DNA of 51,494 bases from DASXHZ01 sp036488085 (lineage in GTDB: Bacteria; Acidobacteriota; Thermoanaerobaculia; Gp7-AA8), in contig DASXHZ010000064.1 of NCBI GenBank assembly GCA_036488085.1, positions 1 through 51,494 on the forward strand. Direction: 5' to 3'. The number at the start of each line of letters is the position of its first letter. Position 1 is the first letter of the stretch. Positions 1 through 8,336 of the stretch are shown here, one piece after another. The notes beneath the pieces are model-generated. The model was not told the origin of the DNA. It worked only from the letters and a program-made list of their open reading frames with translations, and did no database searches. Made by a program: the position numbers and the translations under genes.

Positions 1-49
1 GCAACGTCTTCACATCAGTCGTTTCCGCGTTACGATTCTTCGGGGCCAT
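1..49 (-). CDS. Start of an unidentified gene (partial)
   Basis: An ATG at 49 on the minus strand opens a frame (MAPKNRNAETTDVKTL) that runs off the left edge. An AGGAGA ribosome-binding site lies seven bases upstream, which is why this is treated as a true start and not a chance frame. Sixteen residues are too few to assign a family. The gene is transcribed away from the secreted-protein gene at 266-1489 and is probably downstream of it on the same strand. Confidence 0.6.
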   Translation of the reverse strand, partial: MAPKNRNAETTDVKTL

Positions 50-203
50 CGAGTTCTCTCCTGTTCGTTCTGTTTAGCGACTTGAACTTTACAGAAGACT
101 CCTTGGCCCTTTCCTTTTGCAGAACTTTCCGGACACTACCCGTCATCGGTAGAATCGGTGGCTTCACGGGCAACCGGCCTTACGCCGAGGTTAGCCATCC
201 GGA

Positions 204-225
204 GCGCCGGCGAGGCCGCCGGCGC
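204..225 (-). terminator. GC hairpin after the secreted-protein gene
   Basis: A perfect 9-bp stem (GCGCCGGCG / CGCCGGCGC) with a 4-base loop AGGC lies about 40 bases beyond the stop of the minus-strand gene ending at 266. No T-run follows, so it is either a factor-dependent or imperfect terminator or a REP-like palindrome. The function is inferred from position only. Confidence 0.35.
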
Positions 226-265
226 CCTACTGAGGCCACCGCCCTACCGCCGCGATGCGAATGGA

Positions 266-1489
266 TTATCGCCGGCGCGCGAACTCCACCGCGCTGTCGT
301 TCGTCTTGTTGTCCGTGATCGACTGGTAGATCACGACGTTGCCGCTCTGGACAAAAAAGAAGATCTGCTCGTTCGGGACGGGGGCGGTGTCACCGAAGCC
401 GGCGAGGGAGAATTGCTGGAACTCGTTGGCGGGGAAGTCTTTGCTGCTCTGGCCGTGGAAACCGTACTGCACCGCGACCGTGGCGTCCGCGGAGAGGGTG
501 CGGACGCCGATGTTGACGCGGTAGTTCGTCAGGTCGGACGGCGTCAGGAGAATGCCGATGTCGCCGGGATGGAGGACGTCCGCCGTTCGGATCATCTCCT
601 CGGTGAAGCCGGACGTCCCGCTCGCGCCCTGGTCGTTGTAGACGCGCGCGGTCACGAGCGGCGGGAAGCCATTGTTCGAGATGACGTCGAGCGTGCCGAG
701 GCCGGACTTGCCCATGTACTGGACGACGTCGGCGTACGACGCGCCGGCGGCGCTGCTCACCGTGTAGGGAAGCGCCTGGTCGCTCGGCGACGCTGGGACG
801 CCGGCGGGATGAAACACGAGCTGCCCCGTGCATGTCCCGCCGCCGGGACACGCAATCTGGAGTGCGGTGCGAAAGAAGGAGCCGAAGTTGCCTTGAAGCG
901 AGCCGGCCGCGGTGACGACGCCTTCCAGGACCTGCTGTGTGTCGGTCGCGCGCGCCGCGAGCGCGGTGTCGCGAAAGTAGAACGCACCGTTGAACGATCC
1001 GGACGAGACGTCGCCGGCGAGGTCCGACGACGCGGCGTTTGACTCAGACCACGAAGCGGGCGAGCCGCAGGCCGCGTGCCCTACTAGAGCCGTGACGGCG
1101 ATCAGGTCTCCCTTGGCGACGGTGACCGGCGGCGTGAGCGCGACCTGATTGCGTCCGGGTTGGGCGGTGAACGGGCCTCGCTCGGCGACGAGCGTGAACG
1201 CGCCGATGGTCACCGTGCTGCTCGGATGAAGGAACTTCACCTTGAACGCCCCGGCGCAACCGGTCGCCGTCCCGGTCCACAGCACGGACGCAAAGTTGAG
1301 CGTTCCGTCAGCGGTCGCAGGATGCGAGAGATCGATCAAGGTGTATGGCGGGTTGAACGAGTACGCATTCGATCCGGCCATCGACTGCGATCCAACGGTG
1401 ACGCTCTGCGCGCCGGCCGGAAGGGCGAGGAAGGAAAGGAGAAGTGCGAGTCGGATCCTTCGGCGATGTAAAAGACGTGCGGTTCTCAT
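266..1489 (-). CDS. Secreted beta-rich protein of unknown function
   Basis: 407 aa with a clear Sec signal peptide (residues 1-27: Arg-rich start, hydrophobic ALLLSFLALP core, AGAQ cleavage region), so it is predicted to be exported. The mature part is rich in Gly, Ser, Thr, Val and Ala and looks all-beta. It has phrases such as LVFHPAGVPASPSD and NYRVNIGVRTLSA that I associate with large uncharacterised secreted proteins of Acidobacteriota-like genomes. There is no catalytic motif, metal site or membrane anchor. Cysteines occur in two loops (GCAGA; CPGGGTC) and may form disulphides. The ATG at 1489 has an AGGAGA site five bases upstream. The function is unknown; surface adhesion or an Ig-like role is only a guess. 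Confidence 0.8.
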   Translation of the reverse strand: MRTARLLHRRRIRLALLLSFLALPAGAQSVTVGSQSMAGSNAYSFNPPYTLIDLSHPATADGTLNFASVLWTGTATGCAGAFKVKFLHPSSTVTIGAFTLVAERGPFTAQPGRNQVALTPPVTVAKGDLIAVTALVGHAACGSPASWSESNAASSDLAGDVSSGSFNGAFYFRDTALAARATDTQQVLEGVVTAAGSLQGNFGSFFRTALQIACPGGGTCTGQLVFHPAGVPASPSDQALPYTVSSAAGASYADVVQYMGKSGLGTLDVISNNGFPPLVTARVYNDQGASGTSGFTEEMIRTADVLHPGDIGILLTPSDLTNYRVNIGVRTLSADATVAVQYGFHGQSSKDFPANEFQQFSLAGFGDTAPVPNEQIFFFVQSGNVVIYQSITDNKTNDSAVEFARRR

Positions 1490-1630
1490 GAGTCTCCTTC
1501 CGCGGCTGGTGGGTTATCATCGGCCGCGTCCCGCACACGATCGTCCTCGCCATGGAAAAGGTCTTCAGGAACTGCTCAAGTTCTCCTCAGGAATCGATCA
1601 CGTCTACTTAAACCACTGAGGGAGCACACC

Positions 1631-2524
1631 TTGCTCGTCTCCATCGTCACGCCGTCTTTTCAGCAGGGCCGCTTCATCGAGCGGACGCTGGAGAGCGTTC
1701 GGCGGCAAAAGGGACGTGCCGACGTCGAGCACATCGTCAAGGATGGCGGGAGCTCCGACGGGACGGTCGAGATCCTCGAGCGCTGGCGGGACCGCATCTC
1801 GTTTACCAGCGGACCGGACGGCGGGCAGACGGCTGCGATCAACGCCGGATTCATCGAAGCGAGCGGCGAGATCCTCGCCTACCTCAACTCCGATGACGTC
1901 TACTACGACGGCGCGGTCGACGCCGCGATCGAGGTGTTCGAACGCGATCCTTCACTCGACGTCGTCTACGGCGAGGCCGACTACATCGATGCCTGCGACC
2001 GTCCGCTCGGACCGTATCCGACCGAGGAGTGGTCGCTGGAGCGGCTGAAGCTCGTCTGCTTCCTCTGCCAGCCGGCAGTGTTCTTCCGCCGGCGCGTCAT
2101 CGAGCGTTTCGGGCCATTCGATGGGACGCTGCGGCACTGCATGGATTACGAGTACTGGCTCCGCATCGCGCTGAATGGAGCGACATTTCGCCACATTCCT
2201 CTCCGGCTGGCGGCCTCGCGGCTTCATGCGGCGACGAAGACGGTGCGCTTTCCGAGAGAAGTTCACACGGAGATCAACGACATGCTCGCCCGACACCTCG
2301 GCAAGGTGCCGGACAACTGGCTCGAGAACTTCGGCTATGCGGTGCTCGACGACAACGGACGTGCGCGAACGAAGGACCGAGGGTATCTTCTTCACGTGGC
2401 GCTCCACGCGGTGGGAGCGGCGTTTCGGTGGAACGGAGTTCCGTCGATGACGTTGCTGCGATCGCTCGGATCGTCGGTCGTCCATCGCACAGCCGCTGTT
2501 TCGCCGGTCGAGAACCTCGCTTGA
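1631..2524 (+). CDS. Family 2 glycosyltransferase (GT-A fold)
   Basis: 297 aa. The N-terminus (VSIVTPSFQQGRFIERTLES) is the GT2 nucleotide-sugar-binding strand and helix. KDGGSSDGT (around residue 37) and the NSDD metal-binding DXD-type motif (86-89) follow. A later MDYEYWLR segment matches the acceptor-side region of GT2 enzymes. It should transfer a sugar from a nucleotide-sugar donor onto a polysaccharide or lipid acceptor at the cytoplasmic face of the membrane; donor and acceptor are unknown. The start is a TTG at 1631 preceded by GAGGGAG. The stop overlaps the next start (TTGA), so it is translationally coupled to the fatty-acid hydroxylase, which suggests a role in glycolipid or surface-lipid modification. 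Confidence 0.85.
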   Translation: MLVSIVTPSFQQGRFIERTLESVRRQKGRADVEHIVKDGGSSDGTVEILERWRDRISFTSGPDGGQTAAINAGFIEASGEILAYLNSDDVYYDGAVDAAIEVFERDPSLDVVYGEADYIDACDRPLGPYPTEEWSLERLKLVCFLCQPAVFFRRRVIERFGPFDGTLRHCMDYEYWLRIALNGATFRHIPLRLAASRLHAATKTVRFPREVHTEINDMLARHLGKVPDNWLENFGYAVLDDNGRARTKDRGYLLHVALHAVGAAFRWNGVPSMTLLRSLGSSVVHRTAAVSPVENLA

Positions 2525-3372
2525 AAGAACTCGTCGCATTTCTCGCGCGCCACCGCTCCATCCGCGAGCTGGTGATCTCCACGCTCATCGCGGTCGGCAT
2601 CTATCTCGCCTGCGTGGCGATCATTCTGCTGGCCGAACGCCGCGGGCGGCGCGACTTCGGGATCTATCGCTCGCGAAACGCGCTGAACGACCTCGCCTAC
2701 GCCGTCTTCTACAAGTGCAGCGTCTACAACGTGCTGGTCTTCCCGCTCTTCGCGCTGGTCGTCCCGCACGTCCAGTTTCTGCGGCGCGCGCCGCTCCGAC
2801 ACCTGCCGAAGCCGGTCGCGGTCATCGCGTGCTGGATCATGTTCGACCTCCTGATCTACTGGGTCCACCGGCTCCAGCACGCGGTTCTGCCGCTCTGGGC
2901 GTTCCACAGCGTGCACCACACGCAGACGCAGCTCACGTTCCTCAGCGCGAACCGGATCCATTTCGTGGAGCAGATGTACACCGGCCTGTTGATGATGCTC
3001 CCCGCGATGATCCTCGGCGTTCCGCAACCGCTCTGGTTCCCGCTGCTCGCGGCGCAGACATTCAGCGAGGCGATGCAGCACGCGCGGCTGGACTGGACGT
3101 TCGGCCGTATCGGCCGCTTCATCGTGAGTCCGGCATTCCATGCCGTGCATCACTCGACGGACGAACGCGAGTACAACGGGAACTACGGTCTCATCTTCTC
3201 GGTCTGGGACGCCGCATTCGGAACGTTCGTCACCTCGGCGAATGGGGTGCGCCGCTTCGGCGTCGACGGCATGGACGTGCACGAATCGCTTGCGGCGCAA
3301 TTCCTTCACCCGTTCCGGCTTCTGCTGTCGCGCCGCCACCGCATCTTTTCGGGACCGATCGCGTCCTCTTGA
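2521..3372 (+). CDS. Fatty acid hydroxylase / sterol desaturase family membrane enzyme
   Basis: 283 aa beginning at a TTG that overlaps the upstream stop. It is a polytopic membrane protein (helices near residues 15-38, 60-83, 98-115, 140-175). The di-iron histidine clusters of the family are present: HRLQH (116-120), HSVHH (129-133) and HAVHH (207-211). By family knowledge it uses O2 and a diferrous centre to hydroxylate or desaturate a lipid chain in the membrane. Coupling to the GT2 gene suggests both act on the same lipid. The substrate cannot be read from sequence. A longer upstream reading frame exists but lies inside the glycosyltransferase gene and is not coding. Confidence 0.85.
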   Translation: MKELVAFLARHRSIRELVISTLIAVGIYLACVAIILLAERRGRRDFGIYRSRNALNDLAYAVFYKCSVYNVLVFPLFALVVPHVQFLRRAPLRHLPKPVAVIACWIMFDLLIYWVHRLQHAVLPLWAFHSVHHTQTQLTFLSANRIHFVEQMYTGLLMMLPAMILGVPQPLWFPLLAAQTFSEAMQHARLDWTFGRIGRFIVSPAFHAVHHSTDEREYNGNYGLIFSVWDAAFGTFVTSANGVRRFGVDGMDVHESLAAQFLHPFRLLLSRRHRIFSGPIASS

Positions 3373-3777
3373 ATGACTGAGGGATCGCGCTTTCTCGATT
3401 TCGGCCGCTTCCGGCTCGACCGCCGCGAACGGCTGCTCTATTCGGCCGGCGAGCCTGTTTCGCTGCCGCCGAAGGCCGCCGATCTGCTGGTGGCGCTCAC
3501 CGAGGAGCCCGGGCGTCTCTATTCGAAAGAGGAGCTGATCGCGCGCGTCTGGCCGGACGTGGTCGTCGACGAGTCATCCGACCGGCGGCGACGCGCCGAC
3601 TACGCGCTCGCCATGCTCTACGCCGCCCTCGGCGACCGCGACCACGCCTTCCAGTCGCTCGATGACGCGATCCGTATTCACTACAGCTTCGTCTGGGAGC
3701 TCAGAACAGATGCCGCATTCGACTCGCTCCGCGACGATCCGCGCTACCGCCAGCTACTCGCAAAGCTCAATCTCTAA
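3373..3777 (+). pseudogene. Internally deleted winged-helix/TPR regulator relic
   Basis: 134 aa starting immediately after the hydroxylase stop. Residues 8-66 match the start of an OmpR/CadC-type winged-helix DNA-binding domain (FGRFRLDRRERLL, LPPKAADLLVAL, YSKEELIARVWPDVVVDESS). The match breaks off before the recognition helix. Residues 67-134 instead look like the extreme C-terminus of the large TPR regulators of this type (ALAMLYAALGDRDHAFQSLDDAI, FDSLRDDPRYRQLLAKL). A family member normally has several hundred residues between these parts. I read this as an in-frame internal deletion of a CadC-like regulator, leaving head and tail joined near 3570-3580. An assembly collapse is the alternative. 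Without a recognition helix it should not bind DNA. Confidence 0.7.
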
Positions 3778-3780
3778 CCG

Positions 3781-3866
3781 AAGGGGAGCGGACGTCTCGT
3801 CCGCCCTCAGCCGCGCGACAGCGCGGCTAACGCCCGCGCATTAGCGGCGGCCCGTCCGCTCCCCTT
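3781..3866. repeat. Palindromic element between convergent genes (three-stem)
   Basis: Outer arms AAGGGGAGCGGAC (3781-3793) and GTCCGCTCCCCTT (3854-3866) are perfect inverted repeats. Inside are two further perfect hairpins: GCGGACG-TCT-CGTCCGC (3788-3804) and AGCCGCGC-GACA-GCGCGGCT (3809-3828). One end begins three bases after the stop of the relic gene, and the other overlaps the stop codon of the convergent phosphatase fusion gene. It could act as a bidirectional terminator. Its architecture is shared with the elements at 8814, 18552 and 42335. Confidence 0.75.
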
Positions 3867-5331
3867 ATGCCAGGCCGAGGTCGGCGAAGCGCATCGAGAC
3901 CAGCTCGCGCAACCGGAGGGCGGTCGTGTCGTAGCCGTCCTGGGGGCCGCCGATCGGATCGGCGATGTCTCCGTTCGGATCAAGCGCGTGGGTCCGCGGG
4001 GCGGCGTGCGGGAATGTGGCGATGAGGGCTTCGCGGTGGGCGCGGGTCATCGTGAAGATGACGTCGGCCGTCTCGACGAGCTGCGGCGTCAGTGGCCGCG
4101 CGACGTGGGGCTGATGCGAGACGCCTAGGGTTCGTAGCGAGGTCTGCGCCTCGGCGGTCATCGGCGTGCCGTCGCGCGCGGTGAGGCCGGCGCTGTGCGC
4201 GATCCCGTTCGAAAGCGAGTTCGCGATCGCGGCGGCCATCGGCGAGCGGCAGGTGTTTCCACTGCAGACGAAGAGGATGAGGCGCGGCCCCGCGGCGACT
4301 GCCGCACCGCGGAGCGGCTGTCCGCTGATCCATCCCCATGCATCTTCAAACCGATGATGGACCGGCGACAGGAGCACCAGCGCGAACGCGATCATGCTCG
4401 ACGACACGAGCTGCGACATCGGCGGTGCGGCGAAGCCAAACGCGAGCGACAGCAGCACGATCGCTGAATATCCGGCGAGGAAGCTGGCGCCGCAGAAGAG
4501 CGGGATACAGAACGTGTTCTCGCGCCCGTCGAGGTAGATCAGCGTGCCGAAGATGTTGTGGAGCGCGTAGAAGACGCCGATCAGCATCACCGGGACGACT
4601 GCGGCCGGGTGCTCGATCCAGAAGGTCGTGAATCCGCGGCGCAGTGCATGCGAGGCGGAGCTCGTGCCGAAGAGCGCCATCGCTGCAGGAATCGCCGGCA
4701 GGAGAACGATGGTGACGAGGACCTCCTGCACGAAGTAGCGGAGCGTCACGCCGGCGTCCTTCACCTTCGCGAGCTTCGTCATGCACGGGGTCCGCAGGGC
4801 GTACCCGAGGAGATAGCAGGCGAGGCAGAGCGCCGCGAGGAGCGGGAGGGAGTAGTCGTTGGCGACGAACAGCGCGACGCCGAGGGCGCCGAGGCTCACG
4901 CCGAATGCGGCCCACGAGAACCAGCGCACGCGGCGTCCGAAGAAGAGGTCGACGATTGGCCCCATGATCAGGAGGCCGCCGCGCATGAGGATCAGCGCCA
5001 GGACGATCGAGATGCCGTGGAATGTATAGAGAACGGTCGTCGTGCCGATGATGAGCGCGAGGCCGAAGCCGGAGAGGGCGACGGCGGGCGACGGAACGCT
5101 CGCGTACTTCCACCACCCGAGGAGCGTGAGGTTCAGCGGAACCATCAGGACCGTGCCGAGGATGGCGGCGGGAAGGATCTCGAGCCCCACCAGCCCTTTC
5201 GGTACACCCGGAACCAACCCCTCGGTGACCGCTTTCGCGAGTCCGGCGTACGGCGTGTAGAAGAGCACCAAGCCGGCCGCGAAGGCCCACACCACCCGTT
5301 TCATCGAGTGAATCCGCGCGTAGAGATCCAT
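3865..5331 (-). CDS. Polytopic membrane protein fused to a low-molecular-weight (YwlE-like) phosphatase
   Basis: 488 aa. Residues 10-345 form about ten hydrophobic helices resembling a DMT/EamA-like permease; the match is loose. Residues 352-488 are a complete low-molecular-weight protein phosphatase. This part has the P-loop VCSGNTCRSP (C-X5-R-S), a second-strand SAGL, and DPIGG carrying the general-acid Asp. The Thr in the GNTCR loop is the feature that distinguishes arginine-phosphatase YwlE from tyrosine phosphatases of this fold, so phosphoarginine is a possible substrate (inference). The ATG at 5331 has GGAG seven bases upstream; a second Met at residue 10 is possible. The fusion puts the phosphatase on the cytoplasmic side if the C-terminus is inside. 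It is a single gene between two palindromes. Confidence 0.8.
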   Translation of the reverse strand: MDLYARIHSMKRVVWAFAAGLVLFYTPYAGLAKAVTEGLVPGVPKGLVGLEILPAAILGTVLMVPLNLTLLGWWKYASVPSPAVALSGFGLALIIGTTTVLYTFHGISIVLALILMRGGLLIMGPIVDLFFGRRVRWFSWAAFGVSLGALGVALFVANDYSLPLLAALCLACYLLGYALRTPCMTKLAKVKDAGVTLRYFVQEVLVTIVLLPAIPAAMALFGTSSASHALRRGFTTFWIEHPAAVVPVMLIGVFYALHNIFGTLIYLDGRENTFCIPLFCGASFLAGYSAIVLLSLAFGFAAPPMSQLVSSSMIAFALVLLSPVHHRFEDAWGWISGQPLRGAAVAAGPRLILFVCSGNTCRSPMAAAIANSLSNGIAHSAGLTARDGTPMTAEAQTSLRTLGVSHQPHVARPLTPQLVETADVIFTMTRAHREALIATFPHAAPRTHALDPNGDIADPIGGPQDGYDTTALRLRELVSMRFADLGLA

Positions 5332-5348
5332 CGTGTCTCCGAGGAAAC

Positions 5349-5377
5349 GTGGGAGCCGCCCGGTCGGCGGCTCCCAC
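5349..5377 (-). terminator. Strong hairpin after the multicopper oxidase gene
   Basis: A perfect 12-bp stem, GTGGGAGCCGCC / GGCGGCTCCCAC, with a 5-base loop, lies 19 bases beyond the stop of the oxidase gene. On the minus strand it is followed by a short pyrimidine stretch (GTTTCC), weaker than a classical U-tract. It separates the oxidase operon from the phosphatase fusion gene downstream on the same strand. Confidence 0.6.
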
Positions 5378-5395
5378 CCAGAACAGAACGGCTAG

Positions 5396-7906
5396 TTAGT
5401 GGTGCGAATACGTTGCCTGGATCGGATCGACGCTGACGACGGTCATCATGCCGCGGTCCTCATGCGCGAGGATGTGGCAGTGCATGACGTACTGGCCGAA
5501 GTAGTCGACGAAACGACTGCGCATCTTGAAATAGCCGGGGATCGGGTACGACGTCGTGGTGTTGGCGAAGAAGATGTTGCCTGACGGGATCGGAAAGACG
5601 TCCCACCAGACCGCGTTCGTCTGCGGCACGTTGTTCGTGCAGGGATGCCAGGTGGTGTTGTCGTTCGGGTTGAGATAGCACTGGCCCGGATGCGGGAGCG
5701 GCTGGAAGATCGTGTAGAGCGGAATGGCGGATTGATAGGTGGCGGCTTTCGTCGAACTGGTCGAGAAGTTGATCGTCAGCGAGCTGGGGCCGCCGATGGC
5801 GATGACCTGCGCCGGCGCCTGGCCGTTGATGAAGATGAAGTCGCCGACGGCGAACGTGGTGTTGAACGTCGTGCCGGTGCCATTGACCGTCGCATTATTT
5901 ATATTGTCATTGGGATTCGCCGTGATCGTCACGGTGCCCGGACCCGCGGCGGGGTTGCCCGCGGTGGGCAACAGGGCGTTCGGATCGAAGAACTCGAAGA
6001 TCTGGAACGGGTTGATGTGGATGTGAAACGGATGCGAGATCTGGTTGCCGTTCGCCGGCGGGTACGTGGCGTTGACGATCTTCCACTCCTGAACCTTGTT
6101 CAGCGTGACCGACGCGCCGACGCTGCCGTCGAACTTCTTGCCGTTGATCGTCTGTGAGGAGGGAGTGCCGCGGTTCGGGTTCGGGCTGGAGGCGAAGACG
6201 AGGGTCTGGGTGCCGCTGACTTCGCTGGGCGCGATGTCGGCGAGGAAGGTCGGGAACGTCGGCGCCTGCGGCATGAATTTCATCGTCGGGCCGTTCGGCG
6301 TGACGACCACGCGCAGCAGGGTGACCGGCGTCGCGGCCCGCGCGGGCGGCCGGTCGCTCGGATCGACGGTGGGGTAGACGAGGACGTCGTAGGAGTTGTT
6401 GCCTCCGCTCACGTAGGACGGCGCCTTCACCAGAAGATCGACGCGATTCCCCGCCGCCATCTCGAACGAGGTGTTCTCGCTCGACCGATAGTTGGTGTTG
6501 TTGAACTGAACGCCATCCTGCGCCAACTGCATCCACTGGATGCCGGTCGGCGGGATGAAGAAGGCGCCGGAGCGCGAAGAGGTGTTGGCGATGCGCCACA
6601 TCCCCACCGAGTTGCCCGGCATCGAGATGCTGGGACGCAGCAGGCCGTTGACCGCAAAGTCGGGGCCGGGGCCTGCGCCGCGCTGGCCGCTCACGAGCGG
6701 CGGGAGGGAGCCAAGCTGGTTGATGACGATCACCGGCTGGGTGCGCGTCCAGTTTGCGCCGTAGAAGGCGTTGATGTCGTCGTCGTACTGCCCTTCGATG
6801 ATGAAGACGCCGGTCATGCCGTTGAGGACGTTGACGGTCGTCGAGCCATGCTTGTGGGCGTGATACCAGTGCGTCCCGGGGGCTTGGCCCATGATGAGCG
6901 GGCGCTGCGGGTCTTCGGCCTCTTCGACCGGCATTTCGGTGGCACCCATGCCCATCGTGTGCGCCCCGGTCATCGCCGCGTTGGTGGCCGGAGGCCAGCC
7001 GCTCGAGGTGTAGGCCGGCAGCTTGAAGCAGTAGGGATACGCGCTGGCGTAGTACTGCGGCCACTTGCCCTTTTTGATGGCGTCGAGATCCGACTGATAC
7101 CAGGTAGGCTGGCCGTACGCCTTGACGTTGTTGAGGAGCAGCGTCTGGGTCGTCATCGGGATCTCGTCCCAGTAGAGCGGCCAGATCTTCGGACCGGTGG
7201 CGGGCTTGAGTTGCATCTCGCACTCATCAAAGAAGTCCTTGAACGCGTCCTTCACCGAGTCGGCGGTGATGAACGGGGTATTCGTCCCGTCCGTGGCGCG
7301 CGGCGACGGATTGATGATCAGAAAGACGTTGTCGCCGGTCGTGTTCGGGTTCGTGTGCGTGCCGTGGTAGTGGACGTTCGTGTAGACCGAGTCGGCGAAG
7401 CAGTCGGGATACACGTCGGCGCCCGGACCGGTGCCGGGATAGTTGGTGGTCTGGTCACAGCCGTGATCGGCGAGGGGGAACTTCGCCGCGTCGATGGCGT
7501 TGAGAAACGTCAACTCGACCAGGTCGCCGACGCGGGCGCGGAGCACCGGGCCCGGCATCGGGTTGGTGATCGTGCTCGACGATGGATTCCAAGTCGCCGG
7601 TGCGTCTTTCTGGTACGCACGCACCCACTGGGCGTAGCACACCGGGTTGTCGGCTCCCACGCCGGCTCCCGGAGCGCGAGCGGGCATGCGCACCTGCTGT
7701 GAGACGGTATATAGGGTTCCCTTGAGCGCGCCGCCGGTCGACCCGATGAGAGGAATCGTCGGCAGCGGCTGGTAGAACACGTAGGCCTTCTGCGTCGGGC
7801 CACAATAGATGGTGTTCGACTGCGCGGATGCCATTGACGGAAGCAGGAGTGCGGCAACCGTGGCGCAGAGCAGAAGGGACAGGTTGGGCGATTTTTTCTC
7901 GTTCAT
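5396..7906 (-). CDS. Large secreted multicopper oxidase with an inserted beta domain
   Basis: 836 aa with a Sec signal peptide (residues 1-29, ending MASAQS). All four copper motifs are present: HYHGTH (179-184), HWYHAHKHG (346-354), HPFHIH (625-630) and HCHILAHEDRGM (809-820). The last supplies the type 1 Cys810, the His pair and axial Met820. A complete trinuclear centre predicts four-electron reduction of O2 to water while oxidising metal ions or phenolics outside the cytoplasm. Oddities are the size (500-600 aa is usual) and an insertion at about 655-735 between the third and fourth motifs, with a NGTGTTFNTTFAVGDFI pattern typical of repeat domains in surface or tail-fibre proteins. The chosen ATG (7906) begins the signal peptide; a longer frame upstream is Arg/Ser-rich read-through of the preceding gene. 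It follows the 7926-8255 gene by 19 bases, so an operon is likely. Confidence 0.92.
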   Translation of the reverse strand: MNEKKSPNLSLLLCATVAALLLPSMASAQSNTIYCGPTQKAYVFYQPLPTIPLIGSTGGALKGTLYTVSQQVRMPARAPGAGVGADNPVCYAQWVRAYQKDAPATWNPSSSTITNPMPGPVLRARVGDLVELTFLNAIDAAKFPLADHGCDQTTNYPGTGPGADVYPDCFADSVYTNVHYHGTHTNPNTTGDNVFLIINPSPRATDGTNTPFITADSVKDAFKDFFDECEMQLKPATGPKIWPLYWDEIPMTTQTLLLNNVKAYGQPTWYQSDLDAIKKGKWPQYYASAYPYCFKLPAYTSSGWPPATNAAMTGAHTMGMGATEMPVEEAEDPQRPLIMGQAPGTHWYHAHKHGSTTVNVLNGMTGVFIIEGQYDDDINAFYGANWTRTQPVIVINQLGSLPPLVSGQRGAGPGPDFAVNGLLRPSISMPGNSVGMWRIANTSSRSGAFFIPPTGIQWMQLAQDGVQFNNTNYRSSENTSFEMAAGNRVDLLVKAPSYVSGGNNSYDVLVYPTVDPSDRPPARAATPVTLLRVVVTPNGPTMKFMPQAPTFPTFLADIAPSEVSGTQTLVFASSPNPNRGTPSSQTINGKKFDGSVGASVTLNKVQEWKIVNATYPPANGNQISHPFHIHINPFQIFEFFDPNALLPTAGNPAAGPGTVTITANPNDNINNATVNGTGTTFNTTFAVGDFIFINGQAPAQVIAIGGPSSLTINFSTSSTKAATYQSAIPLYTIFQPLPHPGQCYLNPNDNTTWHPCTNNVPQTNAVWWDVFPIPSGNIFFANTTTSYPIPGYFKMRSRFVDYFGQYVMHCHILAHEDRGMMTVVSVDPIQATYSHH

Positions 7907-7925
7907 GGTCTCATCCGTTCGCATC

Positions 7926-8255
7926 TCACTCGACGACGTTGAGGATACCCTGCTGCGCCGGGTTGCTCTTGAGGACGTAGTAGATCTTCCCGGGGATGGC
8001 TTTGCCCTCGCTGTTCTCGAAATCCGGGATGTAGCCGGGCGTCGACGACTTTCCCGCGGCGATCTCGGCGCAGAGCGCACCTTGCTGGGTCCGGAAAGTG
8101 GAGTCGGTCTGAATGGGCGTCTGCGGCTGACCTGTCGTGTTGTTCCACGAGACGACGTCGCCGTTCTGGCAATTGAGGGTCGAGCCGGATTGGTCGTAGG
8201 CATCGACCTCGAAGCCGTTGGAAGTGATCTTGATCGACCAGGATTGGCCGGACAT
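7926..8255 (-). CDS. Small protein co-transcribed with the multicopper oxidase, cupredoxin-like without copper ligands
   Basis: 109 aa with no signal peptide and no membrane segment. It is predominantly beta, and GDVVSWNNTTGQPQTPI resembles the N-terminal beta hairpin of cupredoxins. However, the protein contains no histidine at all and only two cysteines (LNCQNG, ALCAEI), so it cannot form a normal type 1 copper site. It has a strong AAAGGAG site five bases before the ATG and sits 19 bases upstream of the oxidase gene. A cytoplasmic accessory role for oxidase maturation is conceivable but unsupported. I do not recognise a named family. Confidence 0.75.
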   Translation of the reverse strand: MSGQSWSIKITSNGFEVDAYDQSGSTLNCQNGDVVSWNNTTGQPQTPIQTDSTFRTQQGALCAEIAAGKSSTPGYIPDFENSEGKAIPGKIYYVLKSNPAQQGILNVVE

Positions 8256-8301
8256 AGGTACTCCTTTCTCTGAAAACGGGCGGGTGTGGGCTGTGCTGAC
8301 G

Positions 8302-8336
8302 CTTAGGAGAGTCAGGATAGAGGTATTTCCCTACCC
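8302..8336 (-). promoter_or_regulatory. 35-bp two-block motif, copy A
   Basis: On the minus strand it reads GGGTAGGGAAATACC, ten variable bases, then CTCTCCTAAG. The same two blocks at the same spacing occur at 11538-11572 before the opine dehydrogenase gene, with one mismatch in 25 conserved positions. Here it ends 46 bases before the start of the small gene/multicopper oxidase operon. It also lies 14 bases before the plus-strand VOC gene, so the direction of action is not settled. Likely a promoter or activator/repressor site. Confidence 0.6.

Noticed and set aside
5396..8203. 935-residue version of the multicopper oxidase
   Set aside because: The extra N-terminal 99 residues are Arg/Ser-rich read-through of the upstream gene; the signal peptide begins at the ATG at 7906.
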